Shown here piece after piece: positions 40,865-50,818 of a DNA stretch of 64,000 nt. The DNA is from Lacipirellula parvula (GTDB taxonomy: Bacteria > Planctomycetota > Planctomycetia > Pirellulales > Lacipirellulaceae): the NCBI RefSeq assembly GCF_009177095.1, contig NZ_AP021861.1, positions 2,090,501 to 2,154,500 on the forward strand. Direction: 5' to 3'. The notes below the pieces were generated by a model. That model did no database searches, was not told the origin of the DNA, and was given only the letters and a program-made list of their open reading frames with translations. The translations under genes and the position numbers were made by a program. Every line of letters begins with the position of its first letter. Position 1 is the first letter of the stretch.

Positions 40865-41503
40865 TCAGTGTGGGCGGTAATTCTTATCAACGAAAGCCGA
40901 TACAATCGCTCCTAGCATAAATGCGATGAGGTGCGCGAGATCGGCAGGAAGGCTTTCCGCCAGATCGCTTGACGAGTGGAGCGACCACGCGATGCGCAAC
41001 GCAGTCACTAGCAGAACGATGGAAATGGCAAGCGTGCGATACCTCATCGGCCGAGCCAGCAATACTCCCAGGCAGCCGTAGTAGCCGGCAGACGGCCCGA
41101 TGTCATGCGCTGCGTGCAGCGAGTCACCGATCGGATGCCCTATCGACCTCAACGGTGCGATCACTAGCAGATACTCAGAAAACAGCGTCGCTACATGGAC
41201 GCCAAAGAATACAGCAGCTGTCCTGAGGGAACCAATGTACCGTTCCGTCGTTCCGACGATCGCTGTGAGCATTAGAAGCGACGCCCAGAACGCACTGGCG
41301 CCTTTCGTGAAAAATATCGAGGTCAAGAAACGCGGCCACTGAAAGAAGTCGGGCAGATGACGAGGCGCATAACCGAAGCGGTGGAGCAGATCGTCAGACA
41401 ACGCCAAACGATGCGTGTTCGAGTACCAAGCGACAGTAAGCAATGCGACAGCGGTCACCAAGGTGAACGGGTAGCGTCGCACTACTTTTTGAGGGGATGT
41501 CAC
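40865..41503 (-). CDS. Rhomboid-family intramembrane protease-like protein
   Basis: The 212-residue protein has about six hydrophobic segments. The serine signature GPSAGYYGCLG (GxSx, residue about 143) in helix 4 and the histidine in ADLAHLIAFMLGAI (about 193) in helix 6 match the catalytic dyad of rhomboids. The N-terminus is shorter than in GlpG and there is no clear WR motif, so substrate recognition may differ. Rhomboids cleave membrane proteins within the bilayer. Its start lies 76 bp from the MprF gene, on the opposite strand. Confidence 0.6.
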   Translation of the reverse strand: MTSPQKVVRRYPFTLVTAVALLTVAWYSNTHRLALSDDLLHRFGYAPRHLPDFFQWPRFLTSIFFTKGASAFWASLLMLTAIVGTTERYIGSLRTAAVFFGVHVATLFSEYLLVIAPLRSIGHPIGDSLHAAHDIGPSAGYYGCLGVLLARPMRYRTLAISIVLLVTALRIAWSLHSSSDLAESLPADLAHLIAFMLGAIVSAFVDKNYRPH

Positions 41504-41578
41504 AAGCTAAAGTGTACCATGAGGCGGCGAGATGTCGCCGGCGGCTCACGAGCCGCCAATCGAGACGCAAGGTACTCC

Positions 41579-44203
41579 ATGTCATTGACAGTTAAGGATG
41601 CTGCAACGGTAGACGCTCCACTGCCGGATCAACGGCATGTTTGGGTACGTCGAAGTCGCAGATTGGCGCCGATTTTGGCTGTCGTGATCTTCGTCACCGT
41701 TGCTTGGCTACTCTACCGTAATCTTCGTTCATATAGCATTGAAGAAATCCGCCAATCTTTTCTGCAAATCCCCCGCAGCAAGATCTATCTCGCAGCGGCA
41801 TTAACGGTTGCCAACTACCTTTGCCTAGCGCTATTCGACCGACTGGCATTCAAAGCAGCCGGCGTTAAGTTATCGACGGGCAAGATTGCTGGCGCCTCGC
41901 TGGCGGGCTATGCCGCATCGTACAGCTTTGGGGCACTCTTGGGCGGCGCGTCGATTCGGTACCGCCTCTACTCGACGTGGCGACTGACGGCAAGCGACAT
42001 CTTAAAAGTGATGTTGATGATTGCGATCGGCGGCTGGAGTGGAATGCTTACTGTCGCGGCGGCGGCGTTCTTGGGCACGCCACTCAGTTCGGGCAGCTAC
42101 GCCACGTCGTTGCGTCTAGTAGGCGTCTGTTGCGCCAGCCTCGTCGTTGCCTATCTTGTGACAACGCTCGTTCGTAAGCAACCTATTCGATTTGGGCACT
42201 ACGCAGTGCAACTTCCTCGCTTTCGCGTGGCTGTGGCCCAAGCAGTGGTCTCCACGACTGAATTAACTCTCGCGGCGGCCGCCTTGTGGATCCTGCTCCC
42301 GGACGAATTGAGCATTCCCTTTCGCGTCCTCCTAGCCGGTTACATGATGGCGGTATTCGCCACGATTGCTTCCCACGCGCCAGGGGGACTAGGGGTTTTT
42401 GAGCTGGTCGTATTAAGTTATGTCATCCCGACGAAATCACCCGCCGCGGTCGCGGCCCTCGTTCTCTATCGAATTATCTACTACTTCATGCCATTAGCAA
42501 TTGCCGCAGTAGGCTACATAGCATTCGAATGGCGTAGACAGAAGGAGCGCTTGCTGAGAACGACAGCGAAAGCGTCGCGATTGATATCGCCCGTTGCGCC
42601 CTGGATGTTGTCGGCGCTCGTCTTTCTTTGTGGACTGATTCTGCTGCTCAGCGGCGCGACTCCAGTCGAGCATTCGCGTCTCACGCTTATTTCTCAGTGG
42701 CTGCCCATCCATGCGGTAGAGATGGGCCACCTCATCGGCAGCGTCGTCGGCACGCTACTGCTCGTGTTGTCGCACGGTCTTTCGCGACGATTCGATTCGG
42801 CATGGTGGACTTCGATGGTGCTCGTGAGCATTGGAGTCGTGGCCTCGCTAATGAAGGGAATCGATTGGGAAGAAGCAGGCATACTCGTAGTGGTGCTGAT
42901 ACTGTTGGCGATGTCGCGATCCAGATTTTACCGTCGCGGGGCAATGCTGCACTCGGTTCCTTCCGCCAAGTGGTGGGTAGCGGTTGCCTTAACCCTGACG
43001 GCTACCATTTGGCTGGGCTCGTTCGCTTACAAGCACGTCGAATACTCCAATGATCTATGGTGGCATTTTGCGTACGACGCGAACGCTCCCCGATTCCTGC
43101 GCGCCAGCCTGGTCGCCGCAACAATTCTGCTTGTGCTCGCGTCCATATCTCTGCAAGGAAAGTCACGAGAGATCCCGCCGCTTCCGACAGTCGATGAGAT
43201 CTCACGAGCGACAGAGGTGGTCGCGCATCAGTCTTCTACAGAAGCTAATTTGGCCTTACTGGGCGACAAATCGTTATTGTGGAGCGATGACCGAACTGCT
43301 TTCGTGATGTTCGCCGTGCGCGGGGCGTCATGGATTGCGCTTGGCGACCCCGTAGGCCCCATTGAGCAGCATGAAGAACTTGTGTGGCGTTTCCGAGAAC
43401 TCGCCGATAGTCACGGCGGGCGGACGGTCTTCCATCATGTGCCCGCAATGAGTCTCCCGAGCTATCTTCAGGTGGGATCGGTTCCGCTAAAGATCGGTGA
43501 CGCCGGACAGGTCGCCTTAGAGTCCTTCTCATTGGACGCTCCTAAGCTAAAGTCGCTTCGACGCGTTCACATGCGTTTTGAACGACAAGGGTTCCAGTTT
43601 CACGTTGTTCCGGCTCATGAAGTGCGATTGTGGTTACCGCAGTTGCGGCTTATCTCCGAGGAATGGCTGGCCGCCAAACACACGGCTGAGAAGCGGTTCT
43701 CTCTGGGCTTCTTCTCGGAGGATTATCTTTGCCGATTACCAATCGCCCTGGTTACGAAGAACGGCGACGCGCTTGCGTTTGCCAATGTGCTCGTGACTAA
43801 CGGCCGAGAAGAGCTGTCGATCGACATGATGCGGCATTGCAACTCCGTTCCAAATGGCATCATGGACTACCTATTCGGAAGCCTGATGTTGTGGGGGAAA
43901 GAGCAAGGTTATAAGTGGTTCTCGCTCGGAGTCGCGCCGCTTTCTGGATTAGACAGCCGGCCTCTGTCGCCACTCTGGAATAAGATTGGCAATGCGCTTT
44001 ATGAGCATGGCGAGCATTTCTACAATTACGAGGGGCTGCGTCAGTACAAAGAAAAGTTCTCCCCTCAGTGGCAGCCAATGTATCTTTGCTATCCGGGCGG
44101 GTTTTGCCTTCCGCAAGTACTCATCGATTTCGCGGCGTTGAACTCTGGAGGCATTAGGGGCGTGGTGAGTCATCGTGGCAGCAATCACAATCAGCGTGAA
44201 TGA
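41579..44203 (+). CDS. mprF: Phosphatidylglycerol lysyltransferase/flippase (MprF-like)
   Basis: The ATG at 41579 (AAGG upstream) is preferred over the longer frame starting at 41357, because the upstream part overlaps the divergent rhomboid gene and has no MprF resemblance. The resulting 874-residue protein matches MprF (840-870). The N-terminal half has some 12-14 membrane helices (flippase-type DUF, with FGALLGGASIRYRLYSTWRLT and FATIASHAPGGLGVFELVVLSY), and the C-terminal 330 residues form the lysyl-transferase domain (FVMFAVRGASWIALGDPVGP, RRVHMRFERQGFQFHVVPAH, FSLGVAPLSGLDSR). It transfers lysine from tRNA-Lys to phosphatidylglycerol and moves it to the outer leaflet, reducing surface charge. 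Confidence 0.85.
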   Translation: MSLTVKDAATVDAPLPDQRHVWVRRSRRLAPILAVVIFVTVAWLLYRNLRSYSIEEIRQSFLQIPRSKIYLAAALTVANYLCLALFDRLAFKAAGVKLSTGKIAGASLAGYAASYSFGALLGGASIRYRLYSTWRLTASDILKVMLMIAIGGWSGMLTVAAAAFLGTPLSSGSYATSLRLVGVCCASLVVAYLVTTLVRKQPIRFGHYAVQLPRFRVAVAQAVVSTTELTLAAAALWILLPDELSIPFRVLLAGYMMAVFATIASHAPGGLGVFELVVLSYVIPTKSPAAVAALVLYRIIYYFMPLAIAAVGYIAFEWRRQKERLLRTTAKASRLISPVAPWMLSALVFLCGLILLLSGATPVEHSRLTLISQWLPIHAVEMGHLIGSVVGTLLLVLSHGLSRRFDSAWWTSMVLVSIGVVASLMKGIDWEEAGILVVVLILLAMSRSRFYRRGAMLHSVPSAKWWVAVALTLTATIWLGSFAYKHVEYSNDLWWHFAYDANAPRFLRASLVAATILLVLASISLQGKSREIPPLPTVDEISRATEVVAHQSSTEANLALLGDKSLLWSDDRTAFVMFAVRGASWIALGDPVGPIEQHEELVWRFRELADSHGGRTVFHHVPAMSLPSYLQVGSVPLKIGDAGQVALESFSLDAPKLKSLRRVHMRFERQGFQFHVVPAHEVRLWLPQLRLISEEWLAAKHTAEKRFSLGFFSEDYLCRLPIALVTKNGDALAFANVLVTNGREELSIDMMRHCNSVPNGIMDYLFGSLMLWGKEQGYKWFSLGVAPLSGLDSRPLSPLWNKIGNALYEHGEHFYNYEGLRQYKEKFSPQWQPMYLCYPGGFCLPQVLIDFAALNSGGIRGVVSHRGSNHNQRE

Positions 44204-44237
44204 GCGACACCGCGCGCTGAAATGACTGGTATAGACG

Positions 44238-45434
44238 CTAATCCCTCGTCATTGCCCTTTCGCTAGAAGAAAGTTGGACTTGAAACTCGCTCGGATCGAC
44301 GTGAATGACCTTAAGATCAGAAGGGTAGATGCAATTCTTCGAGGTCAGGGCAATATTGGATGTGCCTGCTTCGAATCCCTGTAGATTGACTCGTACTTCC
44401 AAAGTTTTGGGCGTCAGCAGGGCGAACGCTGGTTCTGAGCCGGTGTGCATCACCCGGACGCTATCCGGAGCGTCGTCATTCACAACCAAGTTTGTGGGGA
44501 CATTGCGAAACTCTAGCGGAACGGCAAAGCTCCTCTCGATCGTATCAGCGTGACTCGCGTAGAGTGCCCACGCAATCGCAGCAATCGCCACTGCGGCGAC
44601 TTTCAACCCCAGTCGGCCAACGAGTGGCCCCGCAAATCGAGGGCGATTTGGCGCAGGGTATTTCTCCTTGAGAAAGGCATCGATTCGCTGCTTTAGTTCG
44701 ATCGGGGTGGTCACCGGGTGAAGTGCTCCGCCATAGGCAACGCAGATCGCTCCTCGTTCCTCCGAAACGATGACGACCAAGGCATCGGCGATCTCGCTGA
44801 GCCCGAGACCTGCGCTGTGCCTCGTTCCGCGGCTTCGAAGTTCACGCAGATTGTTTGACAGCGGCAGATGCGCAGACATGCGTACAATTCGGCCATCTTG
44901 CACGATGACGGCGCCATCATGACCTGGCGTGCGGGGGTCAAAGATGCTTTGCAACAGCATGACATTCACGGGCGCAGAGAGGTTGATTCCTCCCTTCAGT
45001 ACAGAATCGAGAGCATCACGACCCTGAATCACGACCAGGACGCCAACTCGCTGTTCTGCGCTCTTGGCAATGAAATCAATTAGCTCGTCGATCGGTCCGC
45101 TCGTCAACCAATTCTCGGCGCGCCCGCTGCCTCTCCATCGCCAACGCAAGAGGATCGCGCGACGAATGTCTTCCTGGAATGCGATCCCGAAGAGGACCAG
45201 GAGGCCCAGCGCTGCCGAGCGCAACGCCAATTCCGTCAGATAGAGTTCAAAAGCACTTGCCGCCAGGTAGACGCCAACGAGCCCAGCCGCCGCGAGCAGC
45301 AGGGTTCGATTATGTGTTGTCCACAGCAGGTAGAGCACCGCGTAGACGAGGACCGAGGCAATGGCAATATCGACGGCATCCATCGCCCCAAACGACTCGA
45401 TCGACTTCTCAATAGATAGCGCAAACCCGAGCAT
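44238..45434 (-). CDS. Diadenylate cyclase (CdaA-type) fused to a YbbR/CdaR-like domain
   Basis: The 398-residue protein has three N-terminal membrane helices, as in CdaA, then a DAC domain (about 110-250) with DGA at 173-175 (GHDGAVIV) and, in place of the RHR motif, GTRHSAGLG with R205-H206-S207. A further membrane helix (about 283-300) is followed by one YbbR-type beta domain (VPLEFRNVPTNLVVN to VQLSSSERA). In Bacillus the cyclase CdaA and its regulator CdaR (YbbR) are separate neighbouring genes; here one chain contains both. It makes cyclic di-AMP from two ATP and would act at the inner membrane. The RHS variant is unusual, since RHR is strongly conserved. Confidence 0.8.
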   Translation of the reverse strand: MLGFALSIEKSIESFGAMDAVDIAIASVLVYAVLYLLWTTHNRTLLLAAAGLVGVYLAASAFELYLTELALRSAALGLLVLFGIAFQEDIRRAILLRWRWRGSGRAENWLTSGPIDELIDFIAKSAEQRVGVLVVIQGRDALDSVLKGGINLSAPVNVMLLQSIFDPRTPGHDGAVIVQDGRIVRMSAHLPLSNNLRELRSRGTRHSAGLGLSEIADALVVIVSEERGAICVAYGGALHPVTTPIELKQRIDAFLKEKYPAPNRPRFAGPLVGRLGLKVAAVAIAAIAWALYASHADTIERSFAVPLEFRNVPTNLVVNDDAPDSVRVMHTGSEPAFALLTPKTLEVRVNLQGFEAGTSNIALTSKNCIYPSDLKVIHVDPSEFQVQLSSSERAMTRD

Positions 45435-45630
45435 ACCGCCTCGAATGGCCGATGTACCAAAACTACCGGTCTAGGTAATTGTGCGCACTGGCGGTTACAG
45501 ACAGATCTGATCGCAATTAATGAGGCAGCACTGTTGTTGGACAGCTTTCTTGGAACGGACTTCCGCGGTTTGTGCGATAGGTTGCACTGCGGCAAGCACG
45601 ATCGGATAGAATCAGTCGAGCGAAAGGACA

Positions 45631-48003
45631 ATGCTTATGGAGTCTTTCGGCCCCACACCTGAATTGCTAGGCAAGTTGGACGCCTACTGGCGTGCGACCA
45701 ACTATCTCTCGGTAGGTCAGATTTACCTTCGCAGCAATCCGCTGCTGCGCGAACCGCTCGCTCAGGAACACATCAAAGCAAGACTCTTAGGACATTGGGG
45801 GACTACGCCCGGACAGAACTTCGTCTATGTGCATCTCAACCGGTTGATCAAGCAGTACGATCTGAACATGATCTACATCTCGGGGCCGGGACATGGCGGA
45901 CCGGCGTTGGTAGCCAACACCTATCTGGAAGGATCGTACACCGAGTTTTATCCTGACGTGACCCAGGATGAGGCTGGCATGGCCAAGCTGTTCAAGCAGT
46001 TCTCCTTTCCAGGCGGCATTCCGAGTCACGTGGCGCCCGAGACTCCCGGATCGATCCACGAAGGAGGCGAGTTGGGCTATTCGCTGAGCCATGCGTTTGG
46101 AGCCGTCTTCGACAATCCAGAGCTGATCGTGGCCTGCGTCATTGGCGATGGCGAGGCAGAGACCGGACCGCTCGCTACAGCGTGGCACTCCAACAAGTTC
46201 CTCAATCCCACATCGGACGGGGCCGTCTTGCCGATCCTGCACCTCAACGGTTTCAAGATCGCCAATCCCACCATCTTGGCTCGAATCGCGCCTGATCAAT
46301 TGGCAGCGTTAATGAGGGGATATGGCTACGAGCCATTTTTTGTCGAGGGAGATAATCCGGCGACAATGCATCTCCTCATGGCGTCGACTCTAGATACGGT
46401 AGTGGGCAGAATCAAAGAGATTCAGCGCGCCGCGCGAACTGACGGCTGCTCAGGCGTCCCGGCGTGGCCGATGATTGTGTTGCGATCTCCCAAGGGCTGG
46501 ACGGGCCCAAAGGTGGTCGACGGCCTCCAAATTGAAGGGACGTGTCGGTCGCATCAAGTCCCCCTCACCGAAGGTCCCGAGGCGCCCGGTCACGTTCCGC
46601 TCCTAGAAGCATGGATGAAGAGTTATCGCCCAGAAGAGTTGTTCGACGAGTCGGGCCGTCTCCTCGCCGAATTGGCCGAGTTGGCGCCTCGCGGTGAGCG
46701 GAGAATGGGCGCCAATCCTCATGCCAACGGCGGCATTCTCTTGAAGGCGCTGCGGATGCCTGACTTCCGAGAATATGCCGTTAGCGTTGCGTCGCCCGGC
46801 TCCGTCGATCGGTCAGATACGCAGATGCTTGGGCAATTTCTCCGGGACGTGATCAAGCTTAATGAGGCGCAACGCAATTTTCGCATCTTCTCCCCCGATG
46901 AAACGGCGTCGAACCGGCTTTCCGCCGTCTTCGAGGCTACATCAAAGCAGTGGCTTGCGCCCATCGAAGCGAACGACGAGCATCTGGCCGCCGAAGGTCG
47001 AGTGATCGAGATGCTCAGCGAGCACCAATGCGAGGGTTGGCTAGAGGGCTATTTGTTGACGGGCCGGCACGGACTGCTTAATTCGTATGAAGCCTTCATT
47101 CACATCGTCGACTCGATGTTCAATCAGCATGCCAAATGGCTGAAGGAAACGCGCGATATTCCCTGGCGCCGACCAATCGCCTCCCTCAACTACCTACTGG
47201 CGTCGCATGTCTGGCGTCAGGATCACAATGGGTTTACGCATCAAGATCCTGGGTTCATCGATCACGTCGTCAACAAGAAGGCCGAGATAGTTCGCGTCTA
47301 TTTGCCGCCGGATGCAAACTGCCTTCTCTCGGTGATGGACCATTGCTTGCGTAGCACGCACTACGTGAACGTCGTCGTCGCCGGCAAGCATCCGGCTCCG
47401 CAATGGCTTGGGATCGACACCGCTGTCGCACATTGTTCCGCGGGAATCGGAATGTGGGAGTGGGCAAGCAACGACCAGGATGGCGAGCCTGACGTGGTGA
47501 TGGCCTGCGCCGGAGACGTGCCGACGCTCGAAACGCTCGCGGCTGTCCAGTATCTACGACAAGCATTGCCCGAACTCAAGATTCGCGTCATCAATGTCGT
47601 CGACCTCATGAAGCTCCAGCCTGCGAGCGAACATCCACATGGTTTGAGCGATTATGACTTTGATACGCTCTTCACGAAAAACAAGCACGTGATCTTCGCA
47701 TTCCACGGTTATCCGTGGCTGATCCACCGACTCACGTACCGTCGTACGAATCACGCCAATATGCACGTTCGCGGCTATAAAGAAGAAGGGACGATCACAA
47801 CTCCGTTTGATATGGCAGTGCTGAACGATCTTGATCGCTTTCACTTAGCTACTGATGTCATCGATCGCCTGCCCCAACTTGGCTCGCGAGCAGCACACCT
47901 AAAGCAGGCTCTCCGAGATAAGCTGTTCGAGCATCGGCAGTACATCAACGAACACGGCGAGGACATGCCGGAGATTCAGAACTGGAAGTGGGAACTGAGT
48001 TGA
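45631..48003 (+). CDS. xfp: Phosphoketolase (xylulose-5-phosphate/fructose-6-phosphate)
   Basis: The 790-residue protein matches the XFP family length (about 790-825) and motifs: N-terminal [19 protein letters not shown] and [64 protein letters not shown] and [24 protein letters not shown] for the TPP site (GDGEAETGP). It uses TPP and phosphate to split xylulose 5-phosphate or fructose 6-phosphate into acetyl phosphate and a shorter sugar phosphate. AAAGGA precedes the ATG. The acetate kinase gene follows by 34 bp, so the acetyl phosphate is turned into ATP at once. Confidence 0.93.
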   Translation: MLMESFGPTPELLGKLDAYWRATNYLSVGQIYLRSNPLLREPLAQEHIKARLLGHWGTTPGQNFVYVHLNRLIKQYDLNMIYISGPGHGGPALVANTYLEGSYTEFYPDVTQDEAGMAKLFKQFSFPGGIPSHVAPETPGSIHEGGELGYSLSHAFGAVFDNPELIVACVIGDGEAETGPLATAWHSNKFLNPTSDGAVLPILHLNGFKIANPTILARIAPDQLAALMRGYGYEPFFVEGDNPATMHLLMASTLDTVVGRIKEIQRAARTDGCSGVPAWPMIVLRSPKGWTGPKVVDGLQIEGTCRSHQVPLTEGPEAPGHVPLLEAWMKSYRPEELFDESGRLLAELAELAPRGERRMGANPHANGGILLKALRMPDFREYAVSVASPGSVDRSDTQMLGQFLRDVIKLNEAQRNFRIFSPDETASNRLSAVFEATSKQWLAPIEANDEHLAAEGRVIEMLSEHQCEGWLEGYLLTGRHGLLNSYEAFIHIVDSMFNQHAKWLKETRDIPWRRPIASLNYLLASHVWRQDHNGFTHQDPGFIDHVVNKKAEIVRVYLPPDANCLLSVMDHCLRSTHYVNVVVAGKHPAPQWLGIDTAVAHCSAGIGMWEWASNDQDGEPDVVMACAGDVPTLETLAAVQYLRQALPELKIRVINVVDLMKLQPASEHPHGLSDYDFDTLFTKNKHVIFAFHGYPWLIHRLTYRRTNHANMHVRGYKEEGTITTPFDMAVLNDLDRFHLATDVIDRLPQLGSRAAHLKQALRDKLFEHRQYINEHGEDMPEIQNWKWELS

Positions 48004-48037
48004 AAGTTATGCTTAGAGCAAACCGAAGGACTTAAAC

Positions 48038-49237
48038 TTGTCCGAACTATTCAGCACATTCCCGATCCAGCGTCTGATCCTGGCCGTCAACGCCGGCTCG
48101 TCGAGTCTCAAGATCGCCGTCTTCGAAGCAAATTCGCCTCCAGTTCGACTTGCATCGGCGAAGGTCGAACGCATCGGCGCGTCCGACGCCAAGATCACCC
48201 TTGCGATCGGCGGCGAGGCGTCACGCTCCGAAGCAGTGGTCGCAAGCTCTCACGATGACGCACTTGCTGCGATCATGTCTGGCCTACGGGGCAAGATTAA
48301 CGATACCTCGATCGCAGGCGTTGGTCACCGTCTCGTTCATGGCGGGCCCAACCATTCGGCTTCGGAGGTGATAACGCCGAAATTGCTGGACGAAATCCGC
48401 CAGCTCGAAATCTACGACCCAGAGCATTTGCCGTCCGAGTTGCGGGTAATTGAGACATTGAAACGGCGGCTGCCAAATATCCCGCATGTTGCTTGCTTCG
48501 ACACGGCCTTCCATCACGATCTTCCGGCGGTTGCGCGGCGACTGCCGCTACCGCGACGATTTGACGAACTGGGCGTGCGGCGCTACGGGTTTCATGGGCT
48601 TTCCTATGCCTACCTAATAGACCATTTGGCGCGATTGGATCACGAGGAAGCGCGGGGACGAATCGTTCTTGCGCATTTGGGCAACGGCGCAAGCTTGGCG
48701 GCGGTGCGAGACGGCAAACCCATTGACACCAGCATGGCATTCACGCCTGCGGCCGGCATTCCGATGAGCACCCGATCGGGTGACATTGATCCTGGGTTGA
48801 TTGAATATCTTCTGCGGGCCGCGAGCATGACCGTTCAGGAATTCAACCGCACTGTCCATCTGGAATCAGGCCTGTTAGGAGTTTCGGAGACTTCCGGCGA
48901 CATGGAGTTGCTTCTGGAACGCGAATCGCAGGATGTGCGGGCAGAGGAGGCAGTGGCAATTTTTTGCTACCATGTCCGCAAATGTATCGGAGCGTACGCC
49001 GCCGCCATGGGAGGACTCGATACGCTCGTTTTTACTGGAGGAATCGGCGAACGTGCAGCGAAGGTTAGACATCGGGTCTGCGTAGATCTTCAGTTTTTCG
49101 GGGTCGAACTCGATCCGACGCTAAACGAAATCAACGCCGAGGTGATATCAAGCGGAATCCTTCCAGTAAAAGTACGAGTCATTGCAACCGACGAGGAACA
49201 GATGATTGCACGGGATGTGATCGCAGCGATTGAGTAA
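48038..49237 (+). CDS. ackA: Acetate kinase
   Basis: The 399-residue protein begins at a TTG with GAAGGA upstream, 34 bp after the phosphoketolase stop. ASKHA-fold motifs are present: VNAGSSSLKIAVF (adenosine/phosphate 1), GHRLVHGG, RYGFHGLSYAY (catalytic His near residue 178) and HLGNGASLAAVRDG, with MGGLDTLVFTGGIGERAAKVR near the end. It makes ATP and acetate from acetyl phosphate. Forming an operon with phosphoketolase gives a compact route from sugar phosphates to acetate with one ATP per acetyl unit, without using the lower glycolytic steps. Confidence 0.93.
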   Translation: MSELFSTFPIQRLILAVNAGSSSLKIAVFEANSPPVRLASAKVERIGASDAKITLAIGGEASRSEAVVASSHDDALAAIMSGLRGKINDTSIAGVGHRLVHGGPNHSASEVITPKLLDEIRQLEIYDPEHLPSELRVIETLKRRLPNIPHVACFDTAFHHDLPAVARRLPLPRRFDELGVRRYGFHGLSYAYLIDHLARLDHEEARGRIVLAHLGNGASLAAVRDGKPIDTSMAFTPAAGIPMSTRSGDIDPGLIEYLLRAASMTVQEFNRTVHLESGLLGVSETSGDMELLLERESQDVRAEEAVAIFCYHVRKCIGAYAAAMGGLDTLVFTGGIGERAAKVRHRVCVDLQFFGVELDPTLNEINAEVISSGILPVKVRVIATDEEQMIARDVIAAIE

Positions 49238-49406
49238 AAGCGATTCGGCCACAAGCATCGTGCCGCTTAAGTTCGCGGCCAGCGCCCATGGATAGACGAT
49301 TTTTGGCAGCTGATTGACGGTTGAAGTCGGCAATAGGCGTCGTGGACTAGCGTCACTCTCGCACGGTGATTTGCGATTTGGTAGCGTGGATGGGTATAGT
49401 GGGGCG

Positions 49407-50102
49407 ATGACAATTCGCCACCGAGAGGTTCATCGGATCACGCGCATAGGATGGCTTCGCGCCGCCGTGCTTGGGGCTAACGATGGAATTGTCTCTACCG
49501 CGAGTCTAATCGTCGGCGTCGCTGCGGCCGATTCCACGCGGAACGCAATCGTCCTCGCCGGCGTTGCGGGACTAGTGGCTGGCTCCGCGTCAATGGCGGC
49601 GGGCGAGTATGTTTCGGTTAGTTCGCAAGCCGACACGGAGCAATCGGATCTCGCTCGCGAGCGAGAAGAATTGGCTGCGGATCCCGCCGGCGAACTCGCC
49701 GAGCTAACCAGTATCTATATGGGGCGTGGCTTGGACCGGGAAGTTGCCGTCCGCGTCGCCGAGCAATTGACGGCGCATGACGCTCTCTCTGCCCACGCCC
49801 GAGAAGAATTGGGTATTACCGCGGGCATGGAAGCGAAGCCAGTTCAAGCCGCATTAACGTCGGCAGCAGCGTTCGCCGCGGGGGCGATGTTGCCGCTGAC
49901 CACTGCCGTTACATCACCATCTTCCGTGCTACTGGCAGCGGTCGTCGCGTCATCGTTGTTTTCCCTAGCTCTGCTAGGCGGGGTAGCCGCGAAGATCGGC
50001 GGGTCAAAGCTTAGCGTCGGTGTGGTTAGAGTCACCGTATGGGGTGCCATTGCAATGGCGCTTACGGCCGCTGTAGGACGGGCGTTTGGCGTCAATGCGT
50101 AA
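49407..50102 (+). CDS. VIT1/CCC1-family iron/manganese transporter
   Basis: The ATG at 49407 (GTGGGG upstream) gives 231 residues with five hydrophobic segments. WLRAAVLGANDGIVSTASLIVGVAAAD is the first VIT helix with the conserved DGIVST, and AGVAGLVAGSASMAAGEYVSVSSQAD the second, with GEYVSVSSQ diagnostic. ELAELTSIYMGRGLDREVA is the cytoplasmic metal-binding insert, and later helices are AALTSAAAFAAGAMLPL and SVLLAAVVASSLFSLALLG. The family exports Fe2+ or Mn2+ from the cytoplasm. It is near the phosphoketolase operon but lies 170 bp after acetate kinase, probably on its own transcript. Confidence 0.85.
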   Translation: MTIRHREVHRITRIGWLRAAVLGANDGIVSTASLIVGVAAADSTRNAIVLAGVAGLVAGSASMAAGEYVSVSSQADTEQSDLAREREELAADPAGELAELTSIYMGRGLDREVAVRVAEQLTAHDALSAHAREELGITAGMEAKPVQAALTSAAAFAAGAMLPLTTAVTSPSSVLLAAVVASSLFSLALLGGVAAKIGGSKLSVGVVRVTVWGAIAMALTAAVGRAFGVNA

Positions 50103-50206
50103 TGCTTAACTCACGCCACTTGCGCAAACGTTAAGTCCGCAAACGTGACGTTGGTGCGTCGCTTTCGAGCATCAGCGGCGATGGTGGATATACGGACTTG
50201 GGCGAG

Positions 50207-50527
50207 CTATCCCTGAACGGATTGAATCAGTCTTGCCACGACCCAATTCGGTAACGCATGAAGTTCGCCGAACCGGCTGATCGCTTCCTCGACCTCGGCC
50301 GCCCCTGACGGCAACAGATCGCCTTGAACCAGCGGTCCCTCGCCTGGGTTAGCGTCGATGTAAAGAAAGACTCGGCCATCGGAGTGGCGCCGTACGACCA
50401 CGTGCGCCTGCACGACGCCGCCCTCTCGTTGGCTAGTCCACTGGGCGTCACCAATCTCGGGCCATTCGGTTGGGTCAATCTCGATTTGCATTCCGCTGGA
50501 AAGGCGGACGTAAAGCAGGGATAGCAT
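50207..50527 (-). CDS. Unknown small protein
   Basis: The 106-residue protein is rich in beta-strand (LSLLYVRLSSGMQIEIDPTEWPEIG, VVQAHVVVRRHSDGRVFLYIDANPG) and a helical end (AAEVEEAISRFGELHALPNWVVARLIQ). No motif or family is recognised, and no signal peptide is evident. It could be a short stress-related protein given its position, but this is guesswork. GGAGAG precedes its start. Confidence 0.5.
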   Translation of the reverse strand: MLSLLYVRLSSGMQIEIDPTEWPEIGDAQWTSQREGGVVQAHVVVRRHSDGRVFLYIDANPGEGPLVQGDLLPSGAAEVEEAISRFGELHALPNWVVARLIQSVQG

Positions 50528-50578
50528 CAGTAACTCTCCTAGTTTGGCACTTCACAGGAGAATTATAGCTATGCAGGC

Positions 50579-50818
50579 CTAACGCTCGTAACGTTCGATA
50601 GCGAGTCTTACAAGTCGCTGATGCTTTCCTAACGAGTATTTCTGGCATGCGTCCTTGATCATATGGAGCCGACCGATGGTCAAAGTTGCAGCGAAGGCCG
50701 GGTTAATCTCGACCGACTTCGCTTGCATCAGCATGGCGCGATCTTCCGTGGAGTCGCAGCGTACGTTTCGGCCGGCAATCTGAATTTGCCGCGGGTGATT
50801 TTCATCGAACATGGCCAT
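50579..50818 (-). CDS. Small conserved protein, paralogue of the one at 24990
   Basis: The 79-residue protein contains ALMQAKSVEINPAFAATL, then TIGRLHMIKDACQKYSLGKHQRLVRLAIERYER. The core IGRLH, KDACQ, SLG(K/R)HQRL is shared with the protein at 24990-25250. The basic helical C-terminus is common to both. It has no signal peptide or membrane segment. The two copies lie about 25 kb apart near either end of the stress region. Confidence 0.6.
   Translation of the reverse strand: MAMFDENHPRQIQIAGRNVRCDSTEDRAMLMQAKSVEINPAFAATLTIGRLHMIKDACQKYSLGKHQRLVRLAIERYER

Noticed and set aside
41357-41578. N-terminal extension of the MprF frame to 41357
   Set aside because: The extra residues overlap the divergent rhomboid gene, lack MprF similarity and the ATG at 41579 has a ribosome-binding site.
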